Shown one piece after another: positions 28,608 to 37,321 of a DNA stretch of 64,000 nucleotides (position 1 is the stretch's first letter; every line of letters begins with the position of its first letter). Below the pieces are notes generated by a model. It had not been told where the DNA came from. It made no database searches and saw only the letters and a list, made by a program, of their open reading frames with translations. The translations under genes and the position numbers were made by a program. This stretch comes from Pseudomonas sp. MIACH (GTDB taxonomy: Bacteria; Pseudomonadota; Gammaproteobacteria; Pseudomonadales; Pseudomonadaceae): assembly GCF_001269925.1 (NCBI RefSeq), contig NZ_LHVO01000033.1, positions 62,001 through 126,000 on the forward strand, in the 5' to 3' direction.

Positions 28608-28723
28608 ATGGTGACCCCATCGGTCCCCCCGCAACGATTACCCGTGAACCTGGTCAGAGCCGGAAGGCAGCAGCCACAGCGGGAACATTGTGTGCCGGGG
28701 TGTGGCTGGTGGGGTTGCCTCCA
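28608..28723. repeat. attR: right 116-bp direct repeat bounding the island
   Basis: Identical to 18746-18861 over all 116 bases. The flanks differ: GCTCTAGG before and TAACGC after, against CGTCGTT and ATCATC at the left copy. The right flank is chromosomal and leads to the muramidase gene. Confidence 0.92.
28610..28719 (+). ncRNA. ffs: 4.5S signal recognition particle RNA, right copy
   Basis: A second full-length 4.5S RNA gene with no base difference from the left copy, so it should fold and bind Ffh equally well if transcribed. The native promoter stayed with the left copy. Upstream of this one, island DNA offers TTGCGC (28513-28518), a 19-bp spacer and TACAAT (28538-28543), a weaker promoter that would give a ~60-nt leader. 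Whether it is expressed cannot be read from the sequence. Confidence 0.9.
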
Positions 28724-28882
28724 TAACGCTCTTCCTTGCAATACCCCCTTCGATTCAAATCCAAATGACTTATTTCCAGTCAACTGCCGATGTTTTTATT
28801 GCGCAGTCGATGACGGCTGTTTCACAACTTTCCAAGCCCCCTCTGGACAACCCCAAACCGCCTTGTTAGTTTCCGCCGGCCA

Positions 28883-28936
28883 CTTGTTTCATAATATGAC
28901 AAGGGCGTCGACTTGATATTGAAGTGCTATCACTTC
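28883..28936 (+). promoter_or_regulatory. Palindromes in the muramidase promoter region
   Basis: CTTGT-ttcataatatg-ACAAG (28883-28903) and the perfect dyad GAAGTG-ctat-CACTTC (28921-28936) lie within 80 bp upstream of the muramidase start. TATAAT-like TAATAT is inside the first. They look like regulator sites, but the regulator is unknown. Confidence 0.4.
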
Positions 28937-28959
28937 TTTAACTAACAAGGATGTCTGTG

Positions 28960-30006
28960 ATGAAAAGCCTGCAAGGTTTACCTCGTCTTATCAGTGCTTC
29001 GGTAGGCGCTCCGGGTAAAGCCCGCAACTTGCCCGCCGATGTGCAGTGCATCCAGTATTTATTCAATCTGATCATTCCCAAGATGGGTTTCCCGCTGGCC
29101 GAAAACGGTAAATGCGACGGCCAGTTGGTGCAGTGCATCAGCCAGTACCAATTCCGCCATCTCAAATACGCTCACCCCGATGGCGTGATCGATCCCACCG
29201 GTCGCACCTTCAACAGCCTGATCGAGGAAGCGGTGAAAGTGCCGGTGAAGGCCTTTCCGGCAATGCGTATTCCCACTTTTCTCAACGCCTTTGGCAACAA
29301 CCAGGGCGATGCGGTGCAGGCCACAGTCAATGTGTACCTGGAGCGCATGCGCGCGATGATCGAGGCCGAGCGGCGTAACCGGCAATTAATGCTCCAGGCC
29401 ACGTGCGACGGGGGTATGACGCTCAGCGAGACGGACTTCCAGAACGCCGCCACGCAGTTAGGCAGCGGTATTTCGGTGAATATCATCAAGGCCTTCGCCA
29501 CCGTCGAGTCCGGTGGGCGTTCGGGGTTCGGCCCGGCCAAGTTGCCGGTGATCGCGTTTGAAGGGCACTTGTTTCGCAAGTACACCAAGCACATCTACGA
29601 CCAGGCGCATCCGCTGCTGTCCTACCCCTACAAGAAAAAGGCCGGGCCGCAGTGGCAGACCAACAACAAGGACCAGACCAAGGCGTGGGAAACCATGGCC
29701 ACCGCGTTTGCTCTGGATCAGGAAGCGGCACTCATGTCAGCTTCGTGGGGCATGTTCCAGATCATGGGCTTCAACTTTGCCTCGTGCGGTTACAAGACGG
29801 TGTTTGAGTTTTCGGCGGCATTAAAAGTGAATGCCGGCAACCAACTAAAAGCGTTCCTGGGCTTTTGCAGCAAAAGCCCGGCATTGATGAAGGCCATGAA
29901 AGCCAAGGACTTTACCGGCATGGCGCGTAACTATAACGGCGAGGACTACGGCAACTACGACGTCCTTATGCAGAAAGCCTACGAAAAACTTGAAGGGAAA
30001 AAATAG
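28960..30006 (+). CDS. N-acetylmuramidase-domain protein; possible secreted cell-wall-degrading effector
   Basis: 348 residues. The N-terminal ~90 residues (LPADVQCIQYLFNLIIPKMG, QYQFRHLKYAHPDGVID) look like a peptidoglycan-binding-like domain. The C-terminal half matches the muramidase family PF11860: IIKAFATVESGGRSGFG, with E183 the probable catalytic acid, VIAFEGHLFRKYT, SASWGMFQIMGFNF and MARNYNGEDYGNYD. There is no signal peptide, so export would need a dedicated system or lysis. AAGGA lies eight bases before ATG 28960; ATG 28951 is the alternative. The next gene, 1 bp later, encodes a secreted protein, the layout of a type VI effector-immunity pair. A phage-type endolysin is the main alternative. 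Confidence 0.75.
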   Translation: MKSLQGLPRLISASVGAPGKARNLPADVQCIQYLFNLIIPKMGFPLAENGKCDGQLVQCISQYQFRHLKYAHPDGVIDPTGRTFNSLIEEAVKVPVKAFPAMRIPTFLNAFGNNQGDAVQATVNVYLERMRAMIEAERRNRQLMLQATCDGGMTLSETDFQNAATQLGSGISVNIIKAFATVESGGRSGFGPAKLPVIAFEGHLFRKYTKHIYDQAHPLLSYPYKKKAGPQWQTNNKDQTKAWETMATAFALDQEAALMSASWGMFQIMGFNFASCGYKTVFEFSAALKVNAGNQLKAFLGFCSKSPALMKAMKAKDFTGMARNYNGEDYGNYDVLMQKAYEKLEGKK

Positions 30007-30007
30007 G

Positions 30008-30595
30008 ATGATCCGTTTTCTAGCAATCGGTGTGTTGTCGTTGTGCGCCGTGGGGCCCGCCTTGGCTGGTTCGGCTGGGTTGCATTCGGGCAAGTACGAA
30101 GGGCTGATGCTGGCAGTGACGCCGGAGCATCAGGTCGAAGGGTTCTATTCGGAAGCCATGGGCGAGGGCGTCACCCGCAGTTGCGCGTTTTATCTGCAAG
30201 GCAAGCCTGAGGCGCTCACCACTTGGCTCGATGAGGCTCATCCCGGCAGCGTGGCGCCTTCGTCCGATGGCGTCACCCTGACGGTGGAAGAGGGCCGCCA
30301 GCACCCAGGCTGCATGAACGTGCTGATGCCGGAGATTGCCACTGGCCTGGACCTGACCCAGACCGCCAGCAAAAAATGGATCGGCCTGGTGACGGTCTCT
30401 GCCGACAAGGCTTACCTGCTGAAAACCCCAGGCGCCAAGGCGGCCAAGCGTCCGTATATCGTCAAGCGCGATGTGGTCGGTGTGCTGGCCTTCAAGGACG
30501 GCTGGGCCCAGGTCGAATTCATCAATGCCGAGGACCGCTCGTTCAGTGGTTGGATCAGCCAGGATCAATACAGTCGCCTGGCCGCGCCTAACTGA
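30008..30595 (+). CDS. Secreted protein coupled to the muramidase; candidate immunity protein
   Basis: 195 residues starting MIRFLAIGVLSLCAVGPALAG, a clean signal peptide. The mature domain begins GLHSGKYEGLMLAVTPEHQVEG, a beta-rich segment repeating the form of secreted inhibitor-like proteins. The end is SH3-like (YLLKTPGAKAAKRPYIVKRDV, then WAQVEFINAEDRSFSGWI). Two cysteines (CAFYL, GCMNV) could form a disulfide. It starts 1 bp after the muramidase stop, so the two are translationally coupled. Periplasmic neutralisation of the muramidase is inferred from this pairing. No catalytic motif was seen. Confidence 0.65.
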   Translation: MIRFLAIGVLSLCAVGPALAGSAGLHSGKYEGLMLAVTPEHQVEGFYSEAMGEGVTRSCAFYLQGKPEALTTWLDEAHPGSVAPSSDGVTLTVEEGRQHPGCMNVLMPEIATGLDLTQTASKKWIGLVTVSADKAYLLKTPGAKAAKRPYIVKRDVVGVLAFKDGWAQVEFINAEDRSFSGWISQDQYSRLAAPN

Positions 30596-30603
30596 GTCAT
30601 CCG

Positions 30604-30644
30604 CCAAAACGCCGCAGTGTGCCGGGCACGCTGCGGCGTTTTGG
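30604..30644. terminator. Bidirectional terminator
   Basis: CCAAAACGCCGCAG and CTGCGGCGTTTTGG form a 14-bp stem around an 11-13-nt loop, with A and T runs at the stem base on either strand. It separates the convergent immunity-like and DUF2167 genes. Confidence 0.85.
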
Positions 30645-30654
30645 TGTCTGGGGT

Positions 30655-31557
30655 TCAGGCCTTGTTGCGGTTGAACAGCTTGCGAATCAGGGCGAGCAGC
30701 GCCACCACACCGATCACCAGAAACTTCTTCGCGGCAAGCAGGAAGATACCGATCTTGGCAAATAGCCCGGCCTTGGCGGCAATCCCGCCGGCAACCAACG
30801 CGGCGAGGCCGTAAGTGGCGAGCTTGTCGGTTTTCGGGTTGAAGTCGGTATAGAGGTTGCCGTCGGTGAAGTTGGTAAAAGCCAGGACCTTGGGCAGTTC
30901 CTGTTTGATGGTGGCCAGGTCGGCCATGGCGGCGACGGCATTGAGTTCCAGCACCCCTTCACGGCCCAACACGCGGATGCTGTAGTTGAGGGTGGTCTGG
31001 TCGGCGTCGTCGGCTTTCAGTTCGCGGGCCCAGTACATCTTGTGGGTGGTGTCGTCGTAGTGTGGCGGCTCGGCCCAGCCCAGCAGATGCAGGCCGGCGT
31101 AGCCTTGTTTCTGGCGCTCCTGGTTCTCTGCTTCATCTTCTTCCTGCATCTGCTTGAGCAGGTCGGCGTAGTCGATTTTTGCCGCATCTTCGTCGGAAAT
31201 ATGCCCATCAGCCTTGTAGCTCACGATCACGCCCCAGCCGCGTTCCGACAACGGGCTGACGGCTTTGGGCACGATCATGCCGAGGGTCTTGAAGCCCGGC
31301 GGGTTACCCCAGCCGTCGGTCAGCAGACGCTCGGTATCGGCAGGGTCGAGGTAGTAGAACTCGTCGTTGAGCTTGAGGGTGGCAATGCCGCTGGGCAGGG
31401 TGACCGTGCCGGTCTTTTGCTTGAGTGACGCCAGAAAGTGTTCCGCCGTTTCGGCGGGTGCGCTGGCTTCAACGGGGGCAGGCGCGGCAGCAGCAACGGC
31501 GGGTGCAGCAGGCAGGCTCAGGGCGGCTGCCGCTAACAACAAGCGGAAGTAATTCAT
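30655..31557 (-). CDS. DUF2167 family membrane-anchored protein
   Basis: 300 residues. The signal peptide MNYFRLLLAAAALSLPAAPA and an Ala-rich stretch are followed by a large periplasmic DUF2167 domain (FYYLDPADTERLLTDGWGNPPG; RGWGVIVSYKADGHISDEDA; GLHLLGWAEPPHYDDTTHKM; LNYSIRVLGREGVLELN). The C-terminal ~55 residues hold two hydrophobic segments (LAALVAGGIAAKAGLF, FLLAAKKFLVIGVVALLALI) ending in a basic RKLFNRNKA. The family is widespread and without assigned function. Confidence 0.85.
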   Translation of the reverse strand: MNYFRLLLAAAALSLPAAPAVAAAAPAPVEASAPAETAEHFLASLKQKTGTVTLPSGIATLKLNDEFYYLDPADTERLLTDGWGNPPGFKTLGMIVPKAVSPLSERGWGVIVSYKADGHISDEDAAKIDYADLLKQMQEEDEAENQERQKQGYAGLHLLGWAEPPHYDDTTHKMYWARELKADDADQTTLNYSIRVLGREGVLELNAVAAMADLATIKQELPKVLAFTNFTDGNLYTDFNPKTDKLATYGLAALVAGGIAAKAGLFAKIGIFLLAAKKFLVIGVVALLALIRKLFNRNKA

Positions 31558-31618
31558 GGTAGTCCCTTACATTTTGAATTAATTTCGCGAGAGGATAACC
31601 GAAACAACATGTTGCGAG

Positions 31619-32482
31619 TTAGCCGAACGTCTCCCGCAACAGCCCGGCGAATGCATCCCTGGCCAGATGTCGCTGGGTGTCCTTGTGCCAGAACAGCAGG
31701 TTATCCACGGCCGCCAGCTCTTCAAATCGATAAGACGCCAGCTGAGTGGCCTGCTCATAACGGGCCAGGATGCCTTCCGGTGCCAACGCCACGCCAATCC
31801 CGGCGCTGACGCAGCCGATGATCGTGCCCCAACTGGCATAGCTGGCGATGCTCGGCTTGAAGTCATGGGGCTTGACCCAGTTTTCCAGTGCCGCGCGATA
31901 CGGGCAGCCGGGTGGCCAGACCAGCAAGGTGCGGCCGGCGAGGTCCTTGGCGCCATTGATGGGTGCACTCGACGCGCTGGCGATCAGCACCAGGCGCTCG
32001 CTGTAGACCACGCTGTGTTCGAGCTTGGGGCGCTTGTCGCCGGCGGCTACCAGCGCCACGTCCAAGCGATGGTGTTGCAGGTCGTCGAGCAAGGGGCCCC
32101 AGGCACCCGTCACCAGTTCCAGGCTGACATTGGGATAGCGCCGGTGATACTCCGCCAGCAGTGGCGGCAAACGCCCGCTGGCGCTGGACTCCACCGCGCC
32201 GATCCGCAAGGTGCCACGGGGAATCGCGTTGGCGTCCACGGCGCGTTTGGACTCATCCACCAGCGCGAGAATGCGCTCGCAGTAATCCAGGAAAATCTCA
32301 CCGGCGGCACTGATGGCCAGCCCACGCCCGGCGCGGATGAATAGGGGGGTGCCCAGCTCACCTTCCAGCTGCTTGATGCGCGTGGTGACGTTGGACGGCA
32401 CGCAATGCAGCATTACAGCTGCTTGGGCCACGCTGCCGGTTTGCGCCACGGCTCGCACCATTTTCAGTTGGGCCAGTTCCAT
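31619..32482 (-). CDS. LysR family transcriptional regulator
   Basis: 287 residues. The N-terminal helix-turn-helix (QLKMVRAVAQTGSVAQAAVM, then VPSNVTTRIKQLEGELGTPLF) is followed by the type-2 periplasmic-binding-like effector domain (~90-285; GTLRIGAVESSASGRLPPLLAEYHRRYP). It is divergent from the EamA transporter gene with about 100 bp between, the common arrangement for a LysR protein controlling a neighbouring exporter. The effector is unknown. Confidence 0.9.
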   Translation of the reverse strand: MELAQLKMVRAVAQTGSVAQAAVMLHCVPSNVTTRIKQLEGELGTPLFIRAGRGLAISAAGEIFLDYCERILALVDESKRAVDANAIPRGTLRIGAVESSASGRLPPLLAEYHRRYPNVSLELVTGAWGPLLDDLQHHRLDVALVAAGDKRPKLEHSVVYSERLVLIASASSAPINGAKDLAGRTLLVWPPGCPYRAALENWVKPHDFKPSIASYASWGTIIGCVSAGIGVALAPEGILARYEQATQLASYRFEELAAVDNLLFWHKDTQRHLARDAFAGLLRETFG

Positions 32483-32584
32483 TGCTCAGTTCCAGTGATT
32501 GCAGAAGTCAGAAACGGTTAATTGTCCTGCGCCTTACTCGGGCCAAGACTGACGGCACTCCTTCCCAGTTTCTGGACGCCGTCG

Positions 32585-33544
32585 ATGAATAGCCCTTCAC
32601 CCGTAAAGCTTACGCTAGTCATCGCCAGCGTCATCCTGTGTTGGGCCTATTCGCCGATTGGCGTGCACATGGGGCTGCACAGCTACAGCCCCGGCCAATT
32701 GGCGTTGTTAAGGTTTTTGATTGCGTCGGTGTTCATGGGCGGTGTGGCGCTGGTGATGGGCATCGGCCGACCGCACCTGCGCGATGTGCCCTGGTTGCTG
32801 GTGTTGGGGTTCTTCGGCGTGTTCCTGCATCACACTGCGATCAATTACGGACAGCAATGGGTAACGGCGGCGGCGTCCAGCGTGCTCGCGCAGTCGGCGC
32901 CGCTGTTCAGTGTGCTGATCGCGTTTTTCTGCTTGAAGGAGCGGGTCAGCGCCTGGCGCTGGGGCTGCGTATTGCTGGGGCTGCTCGGCGTAGTGGTGGT
33001 GATCTGGGGGGATCAGGGTCTGGGAGAGATCGACCCGCGTGGCTTGTTGATCCTGCTGGCGGCGGTGTCGTGGAGCGTGTATTTCGCTCTGCAGAAACAC
33101 TATGCCCACCGTTACAGTCCGTTGACCATGGCGTGCTACATGGTGTGGGCCGGCACCCTGATGCTGTGTGTGAACCTGCCGGGCCTGTCTGCTGCGGTGG
33201 TGCAGGCGCCGTTGGCGGAGAACGGGGCGGTGCTGGTGCTCGGTATTTTTCCCAGCGCCTTGGCGTATCTGGCCTGGGGGTACGTGTTGAAACATGTGGA
33301 GGTCAGTCGCGCGTCGGTGGCGATGTACCTGATCCCGCCAGTGGCGATGCTGATGGCCGCGACATTGCTGGGCGAACACATCGCCTTGCAGGTGATGCTG
33401 GGCGCTGTGATCGTGCTGGCCAGTGTGGCGGCCATCAGCCTGGAGGGGCGCTGGCGGTCAGTCGTTCAGGCTAAACGCGCGCAAGCGGTGGCCATCGAGG
33501 TCCTGGGCGACAAAGGTGTAGCCGAAATCCAAAGCCGTCGGTGA
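32585..33544 (+). CDS. EamA/DMT family transporter
   Basis: 319 residues with ten predicted membrane helices in two EamA halves (VKLTLVIASVILCWAYSPIG...; GLLILLAAVSWSVYFALQKH...FPSALAYLAWGYVLKHVEVSRAS). Such proteins export or import metabolites, often amino acids or small organic compounds. The ATG at 32585 gives a normal first helix; frames from 32522 add an unlikely prefix. The last 29 codons run antisense over the end of the VOC gene, and the tail after GRWRS is hydrophilic and may be a recent extension. Confidence 0.85.
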   Translation: MNSPSPVKLTLVIASVILCWAYSPIGVHMGLHSYSPGQLALLRFLIASVFMGGVALVMGIGRPHLRDVPWLLVLGFFGVFLHHTAINYGQQWVTAAASSVLAQSAPLFSVLIAFFCLKERVSAWRWGCVLLGLLGVVVVIWGDQGLGEIDPRGLLILLAAVSWSVYFALQKHYAHRYSPLTMACYMVWAGTLMLCVNLPGLSAAVVQAPLAENGAVLVLGIFPSALAYLAWGYVLKHVEVSRASVAMYLIPPVAMLMAATLLGEHIALQVMLGAVIVLASVAAISLEGRWRSVVQAKRAQAVAIEVLGDKGVAEIQSRR

Positions 33545-33829
33545 TTGGACAATCCGGGCGCCTCGCTCGACCCATAGGTCGTGCAGCGCGTCCACGGCCG
33601 CCGTGTCGGGCAGCGAGAAACCCACTTCACCGCCACCCCCCGTGAACTGCGCCGCCGGCTCCACGGTGTGACGTGACCACAGCCCCAGCTTTACGCCATT
33701 GTCGAGAATGAACAGGGCAAACGTCGGGTTGAGCTCCACCGGTGGCTTGTCCAGCAGGCGACTATAGAAGTTGGCGCTGGTGGCCGGGCTGTCGACGTAC
33801 AACAGGAAGTAATGGGCGACGGTATTCAT
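33458..33829 (-). CDS. VOC (glyoxalase/bleomycin-resistance fold) family protein
   Basis: 123 residues with the paired beta-alpha-beta-beta-beta units of the vicinal oxygen chelate fold: VAHYFLLYVDSPATSANFYSRLL, FALFILDNGVKLGLWSR, VGFSLPDTAAVDALHDLW and FVAQDLDGHRLRAFS. The ending DLDGHRLR resembles enzymes using a metal centre, although not all ligands are clear. The substrate is unknown. Its 3' end overlaps the convergent EamA gene by 87 bp. Confidence 0.85.
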   Translation of the reverse strand: MNTVAHYFLLYVDSPATSANFYSRLLDKPPVELNPTFALFILDNGVKLGLWSRHTVEPAAQFTGGGGEVGFSLPDTAAVDALHDLWVERGARIVQSPTALDFGYTFVAQDLDGHRLRAFSLND

Positions 33830-33883
33830 GCGGGCTCCTTGAGAACGGGCGTTTGAGAGCGCTGAGTCTATAAGGCCGCACTG

Positions 33884-34633
33884 TCAGTTCTTGTCAGGAG
33901 TCTCGCCGGTGTACAGCTTGATGATTTCATCGATCTCGCCGGACATTTTCATTCGCAGCAGGGTGCGCAGGATCCGTTGCACTGGTACGTCGGGGTCATT
34001 GCGCACGGTGCAGCCGATCTTCTGCTCATCAATTACCGCGACCTTATGCAGCTTCTTGCCCACCGGCATGCGCTGGTTGAAACGGTCGAGTATCCATTCG
34101 TTGCTCACCGCAAACTTGAAACGTCCGGCCACCAGTTTTTGCAGCACCTGCTCTTCGCTGCGCGCATCGTCACGGGCCAGTTGGCCGCTGGCAAACAGCG
34201 GGTCGAGGCTGGTGTAGCGATAGTTGAGCACGGTCCCGATCGATTGGGGCGCCAACTTGCTCGCCTGCACCGGCTGCACGGGCTCCTGGGTACTGACCAG
34301 CAGGTTGCGCTGCACCATCAGCGGGATGCTCCAGGTGTAATCGCCGGACATATTTTCGAACCAGGCCTGGGTGACGTAACAGCGCACGTCTATATCGCCA
34401 TTTTGCATGGCCGTCGAGATACGCGCCCGCGCCAGTACGTGGAACTGCGCTGGCCGACCGACCTGGGTGGCCAGGCTCAACATCAGGTCATATAAAATGC
34501 CTTGGGTGGGCCGGCCGTCCTCCAGTTGCACCATGGGCATCGCCCAGCTGTCGGAAACCGAGAAACGCAGCGGTGCAGGCGCCGCCAGGCAAGCCGTGGT
34601 CATCATCCATAAAGTGCCCAGGACTACGCGCAT
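33884..34633 (-). CDS. Periplasmic substrate-binding protein (SBP_bac_3-like)
   Basis: 249 residues from the ATG that follows GGAGAG at close spacing. Signal peptide MRVVLGTLWMMTTACLAAPA, then PLRFSVSDSWAMPMVQLEDG, QGILYDLMLSLATQVGRPAQ and later FAVSNEWILDRFNQR and DEIIKLYTGE, the bilobal solute-binding fold of polar amino-acid receptors. No ABC permease genes are nearby, so it may be an orphan receptor feeding a sensor or a distant transporter. The frame extends 11 codons upstream to 34666 without support. Confidence 0.8.
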   Translation of the reverse strand: MRVVLGTLWMMTTACLAAPAPLRFSVSDSWAMPMVQLEDGRPTQGILYDLMLSLATQVGRPAQFHVLARARISTAMQNGDIDVRCYVTQAWFENMSGDYTWSIPLMVQRNLLVSTQEPVQPVQASKLAPQSIGTVLNYRYTSLDPLFASGQLARDDARSEEQVLQKLVAGRFKFAVSNEWILDRFNQRMPVGKKLHKVAVIDEQKIGCTVRNDPDVPVQRILRTLLRMKMSGEIDEIIKLYTGETPDKN

Positions 34634-34766
34634 ACACTCTCCGGGTTCAGGCCTTTTCGGGGCCAATCAGCAGAGCTTAGTCAGATTAGACGAGCGTGCC
34701 GGATGCAATTTCCCCCTTGCTCCGCTAGCATTACCGGCTCCCGCTTCCCAGTTGCGACGGTTTTCG

Positions 34767-36806
34767 ATGAGTTATCAGGTTCTTGCACGTAAATGGCGTC
34801 CGCGCTCGTTCCGCGAAATGGTCGGCCAGACCCATGTGCTCAAGGCTCTGATCAATGCCTTGGACAGCCAACGGCTGCACCACGCCTACCTGTTCACCGG
34901 TACCCGGGGGGTGGGCAAGACCACCATTGCGCGCATCATCGCCAAATGCCTGAACTGTGAAACCGGTATCACTTCGACGCCCTGCGGCACCTGCTCGGTG
35001 TGCCGCGAGATCGACGAAGGGCGTTTCGTCGACCTGATCGAGATCGACGCCGCGAGCCGCACCAAGGTCGAAGACACCCGCGAGCTGCTCGACAACGTGC
35101 AGTACGCGCCGAGCCGTGGACGCTTCAAGGTCTACCTGATCGACGAAGTGCACATGCTCTCCAGCCATTCCTTCAACGCTTTGTTGAAAACCCTGGAAGA
35201 GCCGCCGCCCTACGTCAAATTCATCCTGGCCACCACCGACCCGCAGAAACTTCCTGCAACGATCCTGTCGCGGTGCCTGCAGTTCTCCCTGAAAAACATG
35301 ACCCCCGAGCGCGTGGTGGAGCATTTGACCCACGTGCTGGGCGTCGAGAACGTACCGTTCGAAGATGACGCACTGTGGCTGCTCGGCCGCGCCGCCGATG
35401 GTTCGATGCGCGATGCCATGAGCCTCACCGACCAGGCCATCGCCTTTGGTGAAGGCAAGGTCATGGCCGCCGATGTGCGCGCCATGCTCGGCACTCTCGA
35501 CCACGGCCAGGTGTTCGACGTGCTGCACGCGCTGATCGAGGGCGATGCCAAGGCGTTGCTCGAAGCGGTGCGCCACCTGTCGGAGCAAGGTCCGGACTGG
35601 AACGGCGTGCTCTCGGAAATCCTCAATGTGTTGCACCGCGTCGCTATCGCCCAGGCGTTGCCGGAAGGTGTCGACAACGGCCATGGCGACCGCGACCGCG
35701 TGTTGGCCCTGGCCCAGGCGTTGCCGGCCGAAGACGTGCAGTTCTACTACCAGATGGGCCTGATCGGTCGTCGCGACTTGCCTTTGGCACCGGACCCGCG
35801 CGGAGGCTTCGAGATGGTCCTGCTGCGGATGCTGGCGTTCCGACCGGCGGATTCGGCCGAGGCGCCGAGACAGCCGCTAAAGCCAGTGGGGATCAGCCAG
35901 GCCACAGTTGATTCCGCCAAACCAGTGGCTGGCGTGGCGGTGGTCGCGCCAGTGGTTGCTGCCCCCGTTGAGCCGACGCCTGAGCCAGCCCCCGTGGCTG
36001 CGCCTGAGCCGGTTGTCGAGCCCGAGCCTGTGGTCGACCTGCCCTGGAACGCCCCGGTAGAAGCCGAGGCCGAGGCTGAAGTCGAGCAGCAGCCTTACGT
36101 CGAGCCCGTACTGGAAACCACCGGCGAGCAGCCCGAGTTGACGCCGATGCCGGCACCGACGCCGGACAGCGTGGTGCCGGCCGCGCCTGAGTGGGTGTCG
36201 GCTCCGGTGCCCGAGCCGACCGTCGCCCAGGTCGAAGCCGCAATCCCGGGCATCGACCTCGACGACGAACCGCCGCTGGACGAAGATTACATTGAGCCGG
36301 ACATGGATTCGGCCTACAGCTACCTGGACGACCTGGCCAGCGAGCACACCGCCGAACCGGCCCCGGAGCCCGAGGCAGAACCTGCTGCTGCGCCGGCCAC
36401 CGGCCTGGCCCTGCAATGGCTGGAGCTGTTCCCGAAACTGCCGATTTCCGGCATGACCGGCAGCATCGCCGCCAACTGCACCCTGATCGCCATCGACGGC
36501 GACCACTGGCTGTTGCACCTGGACCCGGCCCACAGCGCGCTGTTCAACGCGACCCAGCAACGGCGCCTCAACGATGCCCTGAACCAGTACCATGAGCGCA
36601 CGCTGACCATCACTATCGAGTTGATCAAGCCCGAGCAGGAGACCCCGGCCCAGGCTGCCACCCGTCGGCGTATCAATCGCCAGCGTGAGGCTGAGGACTC
36701 GATCCACGGCGATCCGCTTATCCAGCAAATGATGCAACAGTTCGGCGCGGTCGTGCGTCACGATACTATTGAACCTGTCGAAGCCCCGGTGCCCCAGGCG
36801 TCCTGA
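34767..36806 (+). CDS. dnaX: DNA polymerase III subunits tau/gamma
   Basis: 679 residues from [20 protein letters not shown]. The clamp-loader AAA+ module has Walker [10 protein letters not shown] (45-53), four zinc cysteines in [19 protein letters not shown], Walker [10 protein letters not shown] and sensor 1 [11 protein letters not shown] collar domain follows to ~370. A Pro/Glu/Ala/Val-rich low-complexity linker (~385-545) precedes a C-terminal tau-specific domain ([20 protein letters not shown]...) that binds the polymerase core and helicase. The 120 codons open upstream of 34767 overlap the divergent solute-binding gene and are not coding. ybaB follows after 43 bp. Confidence 0.97.
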   Translation: MSYQVLARKWRPRSFREMVGQTHVLKALINALDSQRLHHAYLFTGTRGVGKTTIARIIAKCLNCETGITSTPCGTCSVCREIDEGRFVDLIEIDAASRTKVEDTRELLDNVQYAPSRGRFKVYLIDEVHMLSSHSFNALLKTLEEPPPYVKFILATTDPQKLPATILSRCLQFSLKNMTPERVVEHLTHVLGVENVPFEDDALWLLGRAADGSMRDAMSLTDQAIAFGEGKVMAADVRAMLGTLDHGQVFDVLHALIEGDAKALLEAVRHLSEQGPDWNGVLSEILNVLHRVAIAQALPEGVDNGHGDRDRVLALAQALPAEDVQFYYQMGLIGRRDLPLAPDPRGGFEMVLLRMLAFRPADSAEAPRQPLKPVGISQATVDSAKPVAGVAVVAPVVAAPVEPTPEPAPVAAPEPVVEPEPVVDLPWNAPVEAEAEAEVEQQPYVEPVLETTGEQPELTPMPAPTPDSVVPAAPEWVSAPVPEPTVAQVEAAIPGIDLDDEPPLDEDYIEPDMDSAYSYLDDLASEHTAEPAPEPEAEPAAAPATGLALQWLELFPKLPISGMTGSIAANCTLIAIDGDHWLLHLDPAHSALFNATQQRRLNDALNQYHERTLTITIELIKPEQETPAQAATRRRINRQREAEDSIHGDPLIQQMMQQFGAVVRHDTIEPVEAPVPQAS

Positions 36807-36849
36807 CACCGGGCTACTCATTGATCCACGTACTTTTGAGGTAATTCCC

Positions 36850-37188
36850 ATGATGAAAGGTGGCATGGCCGGCCTGATGAAGCAGGCACAGCAGATGCAG
36901 GAAAAGATGGCCAAGATGCAGGAAGAACTGGCCAACGCCGAAGTCACCGGTAAGGCCGGTGGCGATATGGTCAGCGTCGTGATGACCGGGCGTCACGACA
37001 TCAAGCGCGTGAGCATCGACCCAAGCGTATTGCCAGGCGTGGGCGAAGATGACCTGGAAATGCTCGAAGCGCTGTTTGCTGCGGCGGTCAACGACGCGGT
37101 GCGCAAGATCGAAGCCAACAGCCAGGACAAAATGTCCGGCGTGACCGCTGGCATGCAACTGCCACCGGGCATGAAGCTGCCGTTCTGA
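36850..37188 (+). CDS. ybaB: YbaB/EbfC nucleoid-associated DNA-binding protein
   Basis: 112 residues: [20 protein letters not shown] opens a charged helix, followed by [20 protein letters not shown] and a C-terminal helix ([17 protein letters not shown]). Family members are homodimers that bind DNA. The gene lies between dnaX and the recR side, as in most Gammaproteobacteria, and is closed by a terminator. Confidence 0.95.
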   Translation: MMKGGMAGLMKQAQQMQEKMAKMQEELANAEVTGKAGGDMVSVVMTGRHDIKRVSIDPSVLPGVGEDDLEMLEALFAAAVNDAVRKIEANSQDKMSGVTAGMQLPPGMKLPF

Positions 37189-37211
37189 TCGGCAGGTTTT
37201 AGCTAGACTCC

Positions 37212-37239
37212 AATGCCAGGCCCCGTGCCTGGCATTTTT
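37212..37239 (+). terminator. Intrinsic terminator after ybaB
   Basis: AATGCCAGG - ccccgtg - CCTGGCATT followed by TTTG. It ends the dnaX-ybaB transcript. Confidence 0.88.
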
Positions 37240-37321
37240 GTTTGTGCCAATCCGATCGAACCCTGGCACGGCACGCATGGTCTGCACCCTGTACCGATGT
37301 ATTCGATAAAGGAGCCCCTTC

